Assembly (NCBI RefSeq): GCF_039542035.1 | Contig: NZ_BAABHJ010000001.1 | Location: 124,001 to 188,000 of the forward strand | Direction of reading: 5' to 3' | DNA: 64,000 bases | DNA from: Actinoallomurus liliacearum | Lineage (GTDB): Bacteria > Actinomycetota > Actinomycetes > Streptosporangiales > Streptosporangiaceae | In this document: one piece after another, positions 24,641 to 33,578 of the stretch | Layout: every line of letters begins with the position of its first letter | Position numbering within the stretch: position 1 is the stretch's first letter | The notes under the pieces: generated by a model | What the model was told of the DNA's origin: nothing | The model's input: only the letters and a program-made list of their open reading frames with translations | Databases searched by the model: none | Made by a program: the position numbers and the translations under genes

Positions 24641-24910
24641 TCACGTCGTCGCGGCGATGGAAGCCCGAACCGTGAGCGCACCCCATAGGTTCGTCCTCGC
24701 TGATTTCGTTTGCGCGGCGATTTCGGTCGCCCTCGCCGCTAGATCGGCAGCGGCATCATTTTCTCCAAGAGCAGCGTGAATCCGCGCGCTGGCGGTCAGT
24801 AGTTCGGCAGAGCCATGGAAACTCGTGCTCGGCCAGGCGGCGCGGGCTTCTTCGAGAGCATCCCGCCTGGTCGGGCGGACAGCAGGAGAGGCCGCCGGTC
24901 GGCACGCGAT
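24641..24910 (-). pseudogene. second TPR-type C-terminal fragment, opposite strand
   Basis: ALEEARAAWPSTSFHGSAEL, then LTASARIHAALGENDAAADL, is the helical tail of another TPR-like protein on the minus strand, ending at 24641. It faces the 24330 fragment tail to tail, 15 bases apart. No N-terminal domain is present. Confidence 0.4.
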
Positions 24911-25122
24911 GCGGGGCACCATCGCTGGCACAGCTCACCGGCGGCGCCGAGCAGATGGCGTTCGGCACTAACGAGCAGCAGATGCGGGCGCGCGTTGCTC
25001 GATCAACGCGCGGGGGGGGCGGCGCAGCCGACCCCATCGGGATGAGGCGGGCGTGGGCGACGGTGAGATCGCGTGTGCCGGGGTGCGAGCGAACCTCTCC
25101 GCTTTCCCGCCTGGATCGCTTC

Positions 25123-25647
25123 ATGGCGCTAGCGTCACAGCGCGTGAGCCTTCCTCCAGAGCAGTACTACGCCAGCCTGCCGAAGCACATCGCTGGGGCG
25201 GGCGCGATCCTGCACGATCCGGATGGGCGGATCCTGCTGGTCAAGCCCTCCTACCGGGACGACACCTGGGAGCTCCCGGGCGGCGCGATGGAAGGCGAGG
25301 AATTCCCGTGGGAGACCGCGCACCGCGAGGTCAAGGAAGAACTCGGCCTCGAACTGCGGCCCGGCGGCCTGCTCGCGGTCGACTGGGTGCCGCCCCAGCC
25401 CGACGGACGGCCAGCGCTGGCGAACTTCTTGTTCGACGGCGGCACCATCACCACCGACCAGGCCGAGCAGACGCTGCACCTGGCGCCTGGGGAACTGACC
25501 GCCTGGCATCTGGCGAGCCCTGCCGAGTGGGCCGACCTGCTCGCCGTGCACATGGCCCGGCGCGTCCGCGCCTGCGCCACCGCGCTGACCACCGGCAGAA
25601 CCGCCTACCTGCAGCACGGCCGGCCTCTCACCCACGGCGGCGACTGA
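25123..25647 (+). CDS. Nudix hydrolase
   Basis: Hydrolyses nucleoside-diphosphate-linked substrates, 174 aa. The Nudix box is complete: GGAMEGEEFPWETAHREVKE, then ELG, at about residues 53-75, holding the Mg2+-binding REVKEE. No signal peptide. ATG at 25123 is used; GTG at 25144 is a possible alternative. Its 3' end overlaps that of the convergent PIG-L gene by 20 bases. The substrate cannot be read from sequence. Confidence 0.85.
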   Translation: MALASQRVSLPPEQYYASLPKHIAGAGAILHDPDGRILLVKPSYRDDTWELPGGAMEGEEFPWETAHREVKEELGLELRPGGLLAVDWVPPQPDGRPALANFLFDGGTITTDQAEQTLHLAPGELTAWHLASPAEWADLLAVHMARRVRACATALTTGRTAYLQHGRPLTHGGD

Positions 25648-26335
25648 CGCCTTTGCCGTCCGCCCTCGCCGGCACCCGCTGGCCGCCCACCCCGAGACCG
25701 AACTCCAGATGACGTGCGATCCGGAAAAGTTCGGCGCAACTCGCTTCGGATGGGAATCGCCCGACAATCCGGTGATGCAGGAACTGGCGATGCGTCACCT
25801 CAGCCAACTGCCGGAAGACGTCCATGTCGAGTTGCTGTTGGGAGGCGAAGCACTGGAGGGCCTGGACCTTCGCCTTGAGGAGTTCCTGGGTGCCCATGAA
25901 GAACATGGTGGGCTCGAACCCGATGCTGTAGGGCGAGCGGAAGTAGCGCAGGTTCGTGGCTTCTCGCAGGGCGACTGTCGTGACTTCCTGCGCTGTGATG
26001 CTGTGGTCTAGGTGCTGGTCGGCGGGGTAGTGGGTGTAGACGATGTCGGGACGGGGCTGGTGGAAGACGGAGAACAGGTCGGCGTTGATGGCCCCGCGGT
26101 GCTCCACGAAGCGGGCGTCGGGGATGGGAGAGAAGGTGTACTGGTCCACGCCCAGCAGCGCACCGGCGGCCAGGCATTCGTCTTGGCGTACCTGGGTGCC
26201 ATCTGGGCCCGGTGCGCCGGTGGTCAGGCAGTGCACTCGGACCTGGGCACCGTTCAGCACGTACCACCGGATCCGCATGCCCATCGCGATCTCAGCGTCG
26301 TCGGGGTGGGCCACCACGACCAGGACGGTGTTCAT
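25628..26335 (-). CDS. PIG-L family deacetylase
   Basis: Zinc-dependent N-deacetylase fold (LmbE/MshB group), 235 aa. The metal motif is VVAHPDDAE at residues 6-14 and the second histidine cluster is ADQHLDHSI at about 120. Family substrates include GlcNAc-type amides and mycothiol-pathway intermediates; the actual one is unknown. Its ATG overlaps the stop of an 88-aa ORF as ATGA, and that ORF in turn overlaps a phosphotransferase stop the same way. This indicates a three-gene coupled operon. It converges with the Nudix gene. Confidence 0.87.
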   Translation of the reverse strand: MNTVLVVVAHPDDAEIAMGMRIRWYVLNGAQVRVHCLTTGAPGPDGTQVRQDECLAAGALLGVDQYTFSPIPDARFVEHRGAINADLFSVFHQPRPDIVYTHYPADQHLDHSITAQEVTTVALREATNLRYFRSPYSIGFEPTMFFMGTQELLKAKVQALQCFASQQQLDMDVFRQLAEVTHRQFLHHRIVGRFPSEASCAELFRIARHLEFGLGVGGQRVPARADGKGVSRRRG

Positions 26336-26598
26336 CTCACTCCTTCCAGGTCCTTCACCACCAAGGCACCGCGCGGGCCCAGCCGTCCAAGCCGCGCCAG
26401 TGGAACGGTTGCTGCCGGGCGGTGCGGCCATTGGAGGTAATGCGTGCCGCCGTTCAGGTGGGTCTGTCCCGTCGGTACCCGCACGATTTGGGCAACCGGC
26501 GCTGGTAGCCGGGAGGTGGTTGGGCGCGCTGCTCGCCTGCAGGGGCGAAGGGGCGCTGGGGCGAGCGCGGATGGTCGACGGCCATGCCCACCGGTCAT
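26332..26598 (-). CDS. small hypothetical protein, 88 aa, coupled on both sides
   Basis: Its ATG overlaps the phosphotransferase stop and its TGA overlaps the PIG-L start, both as ATGA. Such double coupling argues that it is a real gene. The first 35 residues are Arg/Pro/Ala-rich. The rest (VRVPTGQTHLNGGTHYLQWP, then ALVVKDLEGVR) looks folded, with clustered His and Trp. No family recognised. Position suggests a job with the PIG-L deacetylase. Confidence 0.5.
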   Translation of the reverse strand: MTGGHGRRPSALAPAPLRPCRRAARPTTSRLPAPVAQIVRVPTGQTHLNGGTHYLQWPHRPAATVPLARLGRLGPRGALVVKDLEGVR

Positions 26599-27245
26599 CC
26601 GCCGGCACGCGATAGGTCGCGGAGGACGTTGTGGCCGCGATCGATGAGAGCCGGTTCGGCTTTGATCAGGCCGGTGTGCAGGTAAGAGACGGCGAGCCTT
26701 GCTGTGAGCAGGAGCAGTGCCCGCTGTTCAACGCTGGACAGATCACGTCCGTAGCCGGTGAGGAACGCGGTCTTCAGGTCCGGGCGCGCCGCGCAGCCAT
26801 ACCAGGTCTTCGATGGCGTGACCGTGAGTTGCCGCCTCGAAGTCGATCAGGCCGTGGGTGGCCCGCTCGGCGTCCCATAGCCAGTTGCGGGGCGAGTAGT
26901 CGCCGTGGCGGAAGACGAGGGGGAGGCCTTCGGTCAGCTCTGGTAGGTCACGCGATACCTCTTCGACCAGGGCGCGCTGGGCGTCGGGTAGGTGCTCGGC
27001 GGTGCGCTCCAAGCAGGCTGTGGCTTCCTCGGCCTGCTCGATGATCGAGGCCATGATCGAATCGCGGGTGTGTCCGGGGACCGGTTCGGGGTGATCGTGC
27101 CAGCGCCGTAGCAGCTGACCGGCTTGCTTGTGCACCTGGTCTTCCGTCTCGGGCGGCAGGGATAGACCCTTGACGACACGGCCAGGGAGCGGCGTGGTCA
27201 CGATGGCCTGCATAGTTGCGGGACGGACTGCGGATGTCCCGGCGC
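26595..27245 (-). pseudogene. aminoglycoside-phosphotransferase-like kinase, truncated and frameshifted
   Basis: The catalytic loop LVFRHGDYSPRNWLWD and the metal-binding GLIDFEAATHGHAIEDLVW show an APH-fold kinase. After that the correct C-terminus (YGCAARPDLKTAFLTGYGRD, then LSSVEQRALLLL) is in another frame, so an indel lies near 26798. It ends at 26595 with an ATGA overlap to the next ORF. The N-terminal lobe of about 90 residues is missing: the frame is closed by a stop just above 27240. The upstream gene faces the other way, so the break is at this end. Confidence 0.75.
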
Positions 27246-27300
27246 GAATGAGCGCTAGGCGGTGCCCGCGAGCCAGTGATCAACTTGTGGAAGCGACACA

Positions 27301-28038
27301 ATGACCGATGGGTCTGGCGGTGCCGTCGCACTGACCGGGGGGCGCATGGCGTCTGAAGTCCTCCGAAGGGATGACACGGTGCTGCGGCCCGCGTCCGATT
27401 CATCGCAATTCATGGCTTCCCTCCTGAAACTCTTCGATCAGCAGAATTTCATGGGCGCCCCGAAATACCTCGGGCAGGTGGACGGCAAGGACGTCCTGAC
27501 CTATATCGAGGGCGAAGTTCCGGCGAAATTCCAGCCCTGGTCGGACGAGCAGGTGCGGGCCGCGGTCCGGCTCCTGCGTGAGATGCACGACGCCACGCGA
27601 GGAAGCGACCTTGCCGGCCGCTTCGACGTCATATGCCACCACGACCCTGGGCCAAACAACGCAGTCTTCCAGAACGGCATCCCGATCGCGTTCATCGACT
27701 TCGACCAGGCCGCTCCCGGCAGCCGACTCGAGGACGTCGCGTACATGGCCTGGACGTGGTCGATCTCCTCCAAGCAGGTCATGGCCCTGCAAGTCCAGGC
27801 AGCGCAGGTACGGCTCATCGCCGACACATACGGCCTGAAAGACGCCGAGCGTCATGCCCTGCTCGACTGCGTCCTCGAGCGCCAGTCCCGCAACGTGCGG
27901 TTCTGGGCGGAATTGCTGGCCCAGCCTGAGACCGCCCCCGCCGCGCCGGACGTCCTGGCCGCCCGGATCGCCTGGAGCAGGTGGGAGCACCGCTTCGTCT
28001 ATGCACACCGTGAGGTCTTCGACCGGGCGCTAGCCTGA
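27301..28038 (+). CDS. APH-family phosphotransferase (1)
   Basis: Kinase-like enzyme of the aminoglycoside/choline phosphotransferase fold, 245 aa. The N-lobe begins at VALTGGRMASEVLRRDDTVL. The catalytic segment is CHHDPGPNNAVF and the metal-binding segment AFIDFDQAAPG. The catalytic motif fits small-molecule kinases of actinomycetes whose substrates are mostly unknown. It is divergent from the decayed phosphotransferase at 26595 and followed by another on the same strand. Confidence 0.85.
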   Translation: MTDGSGGAVALTGGRMASEVLRRDDTVLRPASDSSQFMASLLKLFDQQNFMGAPKYLGQVDGKDVLTYIEGEVPAKFQPWSDEQVRAAVRLLREMHDATRGSDLAGRFDVICHHDPGPNNAVFQNGIPIAFIDFDQAAPGSRLEDVAYMAWTWSISSKQVMALQVQAAQVRLIADTYGLKDAERHALLDCVLERQSRNVRFWAELLAQPETAPAAPDVLAARIAWSRWEHRFVYAHREVFDRALA

Positions 28039-28263
28039 TTTTCGAGCTCAGCGGCTGGCCTGCGAGATAGAGCTCGCCGGTGCACGGAAGGTTATCGGCC
28101 GGACGACGCAGGGCATGGTGCCGGGGAGAGACCAGGCGCTCGTCCCCGAGGAGAAGTGGGCGGGGCTGGAGGACCACCGGCCGGTTGAACGCCGGCCCTA
28201 CGCCGCGTGGACGGCGGTCCTCAAAGATCAAAATCTATGTTCTGTGGGTGTCGGCTTGGCGCG

Positions 28264-29259
28264 ATGTGGGGCATGGGACAGGGTGGGCAGGTGCCGACTT
28301 CTGGGACGACAGTGCAGCCCGAGATTCTCGACCTGTTGAGCGATCGGGTGCTCGACGGGGGGCCGGTGGTCGGTGAACGGCCGCTGTCCGGGGGGTTCAG
28401 CACGGACAACGTGTTGCTGCGCACGGCGGGCGGCGAGGCGTATGTGCTGCGCCGCTACCAGCGGCGGAACACCTGTGCGGTGGAGGCGGCCGTCATGCGC
28501 CGGGTGTCGCCGCACGTGCCGGTGCCTGAGGTGGTGCTGGCCGATGAAGACGGCTCCTTGGTGGGCGAGCCGCTGCTGATAACGCGGTTCGTTCCGGGCG
28601 TGTCGGGAGCGGCGGTGTTCGCTGGCGCCGCCCTCGAAGATGGCCCACCACTGGCTGAGAGCATCGCCACGGTGCTGGCGGCGATCGGCTCGGTGACCTT
28701 CCCGGCAGCGGGCTTCTTCTCCGGCCCGGAGCTACGGACGGACGCGCCGCGTCCTAAGTTCTGCGAGGACCTGCCGGCTTTCGTCGAGGACTGCTTGGCT
28801 CAGGCACCGCCGGATCTTGGCCTTTCGCGGGAGGACCGCGCGGCGTTGGTGGGCCTGGCCCGGGAGTGGGCGCCGCTGGTCGCCCAGGTACGGGCCGACC
28901 CGGCATTGGGGCCCCGGCTGGTCCATTCGGACTTTAACCCCAAGAATCTCTTGCTGCGACCGTCAGGGGACGGCTGGCGGGTGTCGGCGGTACTGGACTG
29001 GGAGTACGCGTTCGCTGACTGCGCCTTGTTCGACGTGGGCAACCTCCTGCGGTTCGGCGATGAGCTCCCGCCGGGGTTCATCGAGCGGTTCCCGTCGGCC
29101 TATCGAGAGGCCGGTGGCGTTCTGCCGAGCCAGTGGCGGCAGGCCAGCCGGGCGCTGGATCTGTTCGCGATCGCAGATCTGCTCACGCGCCCGGCCGATC
29201 ACCCACTCGCGGTCAAGGCCGCTCATCTGGCGCACTCGATCGTCGCTGCTGGCCGCTGA
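28264..29259 (+). CDS. APH-family phosphotransferase (2)
   Basis: Second APH-fold kinase, 331 aa with this start. N-lobe motifs are LSGGFSTDNVLLRTAGGEAY and VLRRYQ. The catalytic loop is RLVHSDFNPKNLLLR and the metal-binding loop AVLDWEYAFAD. The start is uncertain: ATG 28264, ATG 28273 and GTG 28291 are in frame, and none has a strong ribosome site. It follows the 27301 gene by 225 bases and is only distantly like it in length and motif, so it is not a recent duplicate. Confidence 0.82.
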   Translation: MWGMGQGGQVPTSGTTVQPEILDLLSDRVLDGGPVVGERPLSGGFSTDNVLLRTAGGEAYVLRRYQRRNTCAVEAAVMRRVSPHVPVPEVVLADEDGSLVGEPLLITRFVPGVSGAAVFAGAALEDGPPLAESIATVLAAIGSVTFPAAGFFSGPELRTDAPRPKFCEDLPAFVEDCLAQAPPDLGLSREDRAALVGLAREWAPLVAQVRADPALGPRLVHSDFNPKNLLLRPSGDGWRVSAVLDWEYAFADCALFDVGNLLRFGDELPPGFIERFPSAYREAGGVLPSQWRQASRALDLFAIADLLTRPADHPLAVKAAHLAHSIVAAGR

Positions 29260-29379
29260 CCCGCCGGCGTTGCCGCGCGTCGCCGTGCGAGGGGTCATCC
29301 GCCGTGGCCCGGCCATGGTGACCAGGACGGTGCGGGGCGCGGTGTTGAGCTGGCGGCCGCGACCCGACCTCGCGCCGGA

Positions 29380-30666
29380 TCATCGCGCTTCCGCGGGCGG
29401 TCGGGCAGCGCTGCGGCTGCTGGCCGTCGGCTCGGCGGCGAGTGCGCGAACACTGGGGACCGTCAGCGGCAGGAGCGCAGGCCCGGCGATGAGGGCGGCA
29501 CAGGCCACCAGGACGGTGCGGGACCCGAGCGTGTCGGCGGCGATGCCGGCGGCGGCATAGACGAGCGGGGTGGGCAGGACGGTCGCGAACTCTTGGTAGG
29601 CGGCCACGCGGCCAAGGTGGTCGATCGGGACGTGCTGTTGCACCGCGGTCACCCGTGCGACCTGGGCGGGTCCAAACGCGATGCCGGCCACAAGCGTTCC
29701 CGCAACGATGACCGGCAACGGCAGGCCGGCGCTCATCGCGGCGACACCAGACGCGGTGGCTGCGGTTCCCAGGCTCATGACGATCCCGGGCCTGCGGCTT
29801 GGCCATCGGGCGGCGAGGATACTGCCGATCGAGGTGGCGGCGGCGAGCGTGCCGGTGATGGTCCCCCAGCTCAGCGCGCCGTGCAGATGCTCACGCGCGT
29901 ACAGCGGGCCGATCAGCATCGCGGCCGCGAACGCCCCGCTGGTCACGCAGTCGGCCAGCGTCGTAGTCCACAGCCACGTCCGGCCGGTGATGGCGCGAAC
30001 CCCGCTGACGAGGTCCCCCAGACGCGTCCCGCAGTCTCCCCGGCCATCGCGTCCCCCTGCGGTGCGTACGGCCCGAAGGCGCGTGAACAGCACGGCGGCG
30101 GCGACGTAGGTGAGACAGTCCCACACAATCCCCCACCCGGCGCCGACAGTGACGATGAGCGCGCCACCGGCCACCGGGCCGAAAGCGGCGGTCCCATGCT
30201 TCGTGGCCTGGGTCAGCGCATTCGCGCGGCCCAGTTGCTCCCCCGACAGCAGCTGGGCGAGCAGGCGCCGCCCGACCGGGCCGAACAGCGCCGCCCCCGC
30301 AGCACCTCCGCCGGCCACGACCGCCAGCGACCACACCGTCGCCCAGCCGGAAAGGATCAAGCCGGCCTCGGCCAGCTGGAAGACGGCGAGGATGAGCTGG
30401 GAGGCGATCAGCACCGGCTTGGGAGCCATCCGATCGGCGATCACCCCGGCGACCGGCAAGAGCACGATGTAGACGCTGAACTCGGTCCCCAGCACGACAG
30501 CGATACCCGTGCCCCCGCCGCCCAGGTGCAAGATCGCGAAGGCCAGGGCGATCGGTGCGACCGCTCCCCCGGCCGAGGAGACCACCTGGGCTGCGAACAG
30601 GACCCGGAACTGCCGATCGCCCAGCGGCGCGGCCATCACGCCGAGGCGCCCGCGCAAACGCCGCAT
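29380..30666 (-). CDS. MFS transporter (exporter type), second of a pair
   Basis: Membrane transporter of 428 aa with about 12 hydrophobic segments, of the MFS_3/enterobactin-exporter-like group (QFRVLFAAQVVSSAGGAVAP, then GVIADRMAPKPVLIAS in the TM2-TM3 loop). The substrate is unknown. Its ATG starts two bases after the stop of the upstream MFS gene, so the pair is one operon. The C-terminal tail is Ala/Pro/Arg-rich. Confidence 0.85.
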   Translation of the reverse strand: MRRLRGRLGVMAAPLGDRQFRVLFAAQVVSSAGGAVAPIALAFAILHLGGGGTGIAVVLGTEFSVYIVLLPVAGVIADRMAPKPVLIASQLILAVFQLAEAGLILSGWATVWSLAVVAGGGAAGAALFGPVGRRLLAQLLSGEQLGRANALTQATKHGTAAFGPVAGGALIVTVGAGWGIVWDCLTYVAAAVLFTRLRAVRTAGGRDGRGDCGTRLGDLVSGVRAITGRTWLWTTTLADCVTSGAFAAAMLIGPLYAREHLHGALSWGTITGTLAAATSIGSILAARWPSRRPGIVMSLGTAATASGVAAMSAGLPLPVIVAGTLVAGIAFGPAQVARVTAVQQHVPIDHLGRVAAYQEFATVLPTPLVYAAAGIAADTLGSRTVLVACAALIAGPALLPLTVPSVRALAAEPTASSRSAARPPAEAR

Positions 30667-30668
30667 CC

Positions 30669-32057
30669 TCACCGCACCGGTGCATCGCCGGGGCGCCCCT
30701 GCGACGCACCCGCTGGCGTCTCGGCCGACTCGACGGTGCCGCCAGCGTCGCGTCGACGCGGCGAACCGGCCTGCTCGGGACCGGACGAACCGGGCGGGTG
30801 CAGTCTCAGCCGGCGAACGTCGCGGCTCAACAACGGAGCCAAGTTCGCGGCGGCGAGCAGGACCCCACACCCCGCCAAGGTGGCGCGTACACCGATCGCA
30901 CCGGTGACAGGCGCGACCAGCAGGTACCCGACCGGCGCCAGGGAAATCTCGGCGATCCCGGCGTAGGCCGCAACGCGCCCCTGCTGGCCGGCGGGAACGT
31001 GCTGCTGAATCGCGGTCTGCCAGGCGATCGAGGCGATACTGAGCCCACCGGCGCCCACCGCGACCGAAGCCATCACCACCGGCAACGGCGCGCCGGCCGC
31101 CATGAAGGGGTCGGGGAGCGCGAGCGCGGCGCAGCCCAGGCAGTTGGTCCATCCGGCGCACCGCGGCCGCCACAGCAGCGCGACAAGAGCGCCGAGCGCC
31201 ATGCCGCAGCCCAGGCTCGAGGCGATCAGCCCCCACGCCCAGGCCCCGCCCAGATGCGCTTTCACCCACGGCGGGCCCAGAATCCCATATCCGACGTGCC
31301 AGCCGGGAACCATGACCGCCGCACCGAGCAAGCCAGCCCAGATCCATGGCCGGGATCGGACCGCCGCCCAGCCCTCGACCAGGTCCGCACGCAGACTGAA
31401 AGGCTGGCGAACGACGCGCGGAACGCGAATCGTAGCGATCAGCGCAGCGGAGCCGAAGAACGAGACCGCATTGAGGCCGACGCCGTAGGCCGGTCCGGCG
31501 GTCGCGACGATCGTGCCGCCGACCGCCGGCCCGATCGCGCGAATGAGATGCCGAGACAGCTGGACGAGCGCGTTGGCCTCCTGGAGCCGCTCGGCCTGTG
31601 CGATGGCCGCGATCAGTCCGACCCGGGCGGGGTCGGAGAACGACGCGGCCGCCGAATTGGCCGCAGCGAGGACCGCCAGGTTCCACACGGCAGCACGGCC
31701 GGTGGCGATCAGGATGGTCTCGGCGACGGTGATCAGGCCGATCACCACCTCCACGACCGCGATGAGCAACGCCCGAGGCAGCCGGTCGGCCACGACCCCG
31801 CCCAACGGGCTCGTCACGATGCCGGCGACCATGTTCGCCAGCAGCACCATCGCGATGCCCGGCGCACCGGCCCCCGTACCCAGCACCACGAACGCCAGGG
31901 CACCGACCTCCATCGTCGTCCCCGCGGCATCGACCTGGCTGGCGATGAAGTACCGGCGGAAACGCCGGTCGCTGCGCAGCGGTCCAGTGATCCGCGCCAG
32001 ATGGTCTGCCGCCCGGCCGGACGCGGTGCGCCGCTGGACCTGACCGCGCCCGCTCAT
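30669..32057 (-). CDS. MFS transporter (exporter type), first of a pair
   Basis: Transporter of about 462 aa from the same MFS_3-like group (RFRRYFIASQVDAAGTTMEV; GGVVADRLPRALLIAVVEVV). It has about 12 membrane segments and a 40-residue Pro/Gly/Arg-rich C-terminal tail that reaches into the next start. ATG at 32057 is chosen because similarity starts there; the frame is open further upstream without good codons. Two adjacent, non-identical transporters of one type may work as a pair or handle related substrates. Confidence 0.82.
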   Translation of the reverse strand: MSGRGQVQRRTASGRAADHLARITGPLRSDRRFRRYFIASQVDAAGTTMEVGALAFVVLGTGAGAPGIAMVLLANMVAGIVTSPLGGVVADRLPRALLIAVVEVVIGLITVAETILIATGRAAVWNLAVLAAANSAAASFSDPARVGLIAAIAQAERLQEANALVQLSRHLIRAIGPAVGGTIVATAGPAYGVGLNAVSFFGSAALIATIRVPRVVRQPFSLRADLVEGWAAVRSRPWIWAGLLGAAVMVPGWHVGYGILGPPWVKAHLGGAWAWGLIASSLGCGMALGALVALLWRPRCAGWTNCLGCAALALPDPFMAAGAPLPVVMASVAVGAGGLSIASIAWQTAIQQHVPAGQQGRVAAYAGIAEISLAPVGYLLVAPVTGAIGVRATLAGCGVLLAAANLAPLLSRDVRRLRLHPPGSSGPEQAGSPRRRDAGGTVESAETPAGASQGRPGDAPVR

Positions 32058-32470
32058 GCCGCCGGCGCGCCGATCGTCACCGAGCCGGGGCCCGAGCCCC
32101 GCCCTGGGCTCCTGCAGCCGCGGCCGAAGGGCCGAAACGCTAACGGCCGGGGCGTCCACTCGAGCCTCATGATCCGCCTTCCGAGAGACCGTGTCGGCGG
32201 TGGAGCCTACGCGTCCGCACGCGTGATCACGCGGTCCGACACCTGCCCGCCCGCGATCGGCTGTCCCCAGGATCGACGACCCGGACCGTACAGCCTTCTT
32301 CCATCGACAGCCCACCGAGCCTGGACTTGCTGAGCCAAGACCCTTGGCAGTCTGTGAGGCGCATTGAGCGGCCCTGCCTGACCTGCAGCTAATGGCCCAC
32401 TGACAGGGCGCACCTAATGTCACATTCTCTATCGGCTCGTCCAGCTTTACGAAGCTCAGGGAATGATCAC
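32058..32470. other. intergenic region, no gene recognised
   Basis: About 410 bases between the divergent MFS and zeta-like genes. It should hold both promoters. No RNA gene or repeat was recognised, and base composition falls toward A/T near the zeta-like gene. Confidence 0.5.
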
Positions 32471-33073
32471 ATGTTTCTGTCTCGCCGCCAATGCAAAAGG
32501 ATATTCGACAGCGATATCAGACCCCTCTTGGACGTAGTACCGACGGCAGGGCAGCCGACAGCGCATTTCGTAATAGGCGCTCCAGGCTCGGGGAAGACCA
32601 CGGCATCACGCCAGCTATCGGGCGTACGCTATGAACAAGATGACCTCTTCCGCCACCATCCAGGCTTCGAGGGCGCCGCGATGGCCGACGACCTCAGCGC
32701 ATTTTCCGATCAGCAGATCTTGAGTGCCGTAGCGCGCTGGGACAGGTGGGCACTGAGTCATATAGTGAGACAGCGGGCAAACTTTGTGATGCCACTGAAT
32801 CTCACTTATCCAACAGACGCCGAAGACCTATTTAGGACTTTCAAACGACGCGGGTACAAAGTTGACGTGACGGCCGTGGTCGTCCATAGCGTGCGAAGCC
32901 GTCTCGCAACGCTGACGCGTTATGCGGCCGATCGGCAGTGTTTCGGGTACGGCACGTGGGTCCAGCCAGAGTTTCACGACCTAGTACACAAGAACATGGA
33001 CAGGGTCCTCGAAATCGCCACAAATAGAGCAGATACCGTTCACGAACGGAATTCGCGACATCGAAACACGTGA
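32471..33073 (+). CDS. zeta-toxin-like P-loop kinase, solitary
   Basis: Protein of 200 aa with the zeta-toxin/UDP-GlcNAc-kinase-like fold. The Walker A motif is IGAPGSGKTTASRQL at about residue 36. The expected acidic substrate region follows (RYEQDDLFRHHPGF), then a VVVHSVRSRLATLTRY segment in the lid region. AGGGA lies about eight bases before the ATG at 32471; ATG 32417 is also in frame. Codon third positions are far richer in A/T than the neighbours, a sign of recent transfer. No epsilon-type antitoxin gene lies beside it, so a toxin role is uncertain. Confidence 0.72.
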   Translation: MFLSRRQCKRIFDSDIRPLLDVVPTAGQPTAHFVIGAPGSGKTTASRQLSGVRYEQDDLFRHHPGFEGAAMADDLSAFSDQQILSAVARWDRWALSHIVRQRANFVMPLNLTYPTDAEDLFRTFKRRGYKVDVTAVVVHSVRSRLATLTRYAADRQCFGYGTWVQPEFHDLVHKNMDRVLEIATNRADTVHERNSRHRNT

Positions 33074-33177
33074 AGCAGGCCCACGCCTTCAGTCAAAAGA
33101 GCGAGGACACCACAATCCGTCCCTGAAGTACGGGAGCCCAGGAGTGACAGCGTCGGGCCTCGCTAGCGACTTCAATA

Positions 33178-33216
33178 AGGAAGGTTGCCGCCCGCACGAC
33201 GGGCGGCAACCTTCCT
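33178..33216 (-). terminator. perfect 17-bp hairpin after the CsbD-like gene
   Basis: Arms 33178-33194 and 33200-33216 are exact complements (AGGAAGGTTGCCGCCCG) around a 5-base loop, starting 13 bases after the stop of the 33230 gene. On the minus strand it is followed by TTATTG, a weak T-run. Confidence 0.85.
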
Positions 33217-33229
33217 ACTTCCCGACCCC

Positions 33230-33424
33230 CTACCGCTTGAAGGTGCGACGGGCCTCCTTCGCGGCGTCCTTGGCCTGCTCACCAACCTGCTTGGCGCCAC
33301 CCTTCCTACGGTCCCTGCGACCCTCGGACTCCAGGTACGGATCGCCGGCGCCTCGGCCCGCAGCCTCCTTGCCTCGCCCTTTCGCCTTCTCGAGCTTATT
33401 CTTGAGCTTGTCTAGGAAACCCAT
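33230..33424 (-). CDS. CsbD-like small stress protein
   Basis: Highly charged protein of 64 aa (MGFLDKLKNKLEKAKGRGKE, then AAGRGAGDPYLESEG), rich in Lys/Arg/Glu/Gly and ending in an amphipathic helix (GEQAKDAAKEARRTFKR). It resembles CsbD/general-stress proteins that are induced late in growth, but is shorter and more basic, so the family call is tentative. AAGGGAG lies about ten bases before the ATG, and a strong terminator follows. It is monocistronic. Confidence 0.65.
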   Translation of the reverse strand: MGFLDKLKNKLEKAKGRGKEAAGRGAGDPYLESEGRRDRRKGGAKQVGEQAKDAAKEARRTFKR

Positions 33425-33578
33425 AACGGCCACTCCCTTCCTCTGATGCCGATGCTCCACACACCTCGCCCAAGACCGATCCGCACAAGCCGATGGCGGT
33501 GGAAGCCGTCGGCGGCCGCTCAACCAACCGCCAGACCCTGAGCGCCGGGTCTGCTCCTTGCCTCACCGCAGCCGTCTA

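Noticed and set aside
24299..24931. An intact regulator gene in the TPR region
   Set aside because: The two helical tails are on opposite strands and neither has a DNA-binding domain or a start with a ribosome site.
29380..31686. One very long minus-strand frame of 768 codons
   Set aside because: The first part is antisense or shifted sequence of the upstream MFS gene; only the part from 30666 onward shows a transporter. The two genes are separate.
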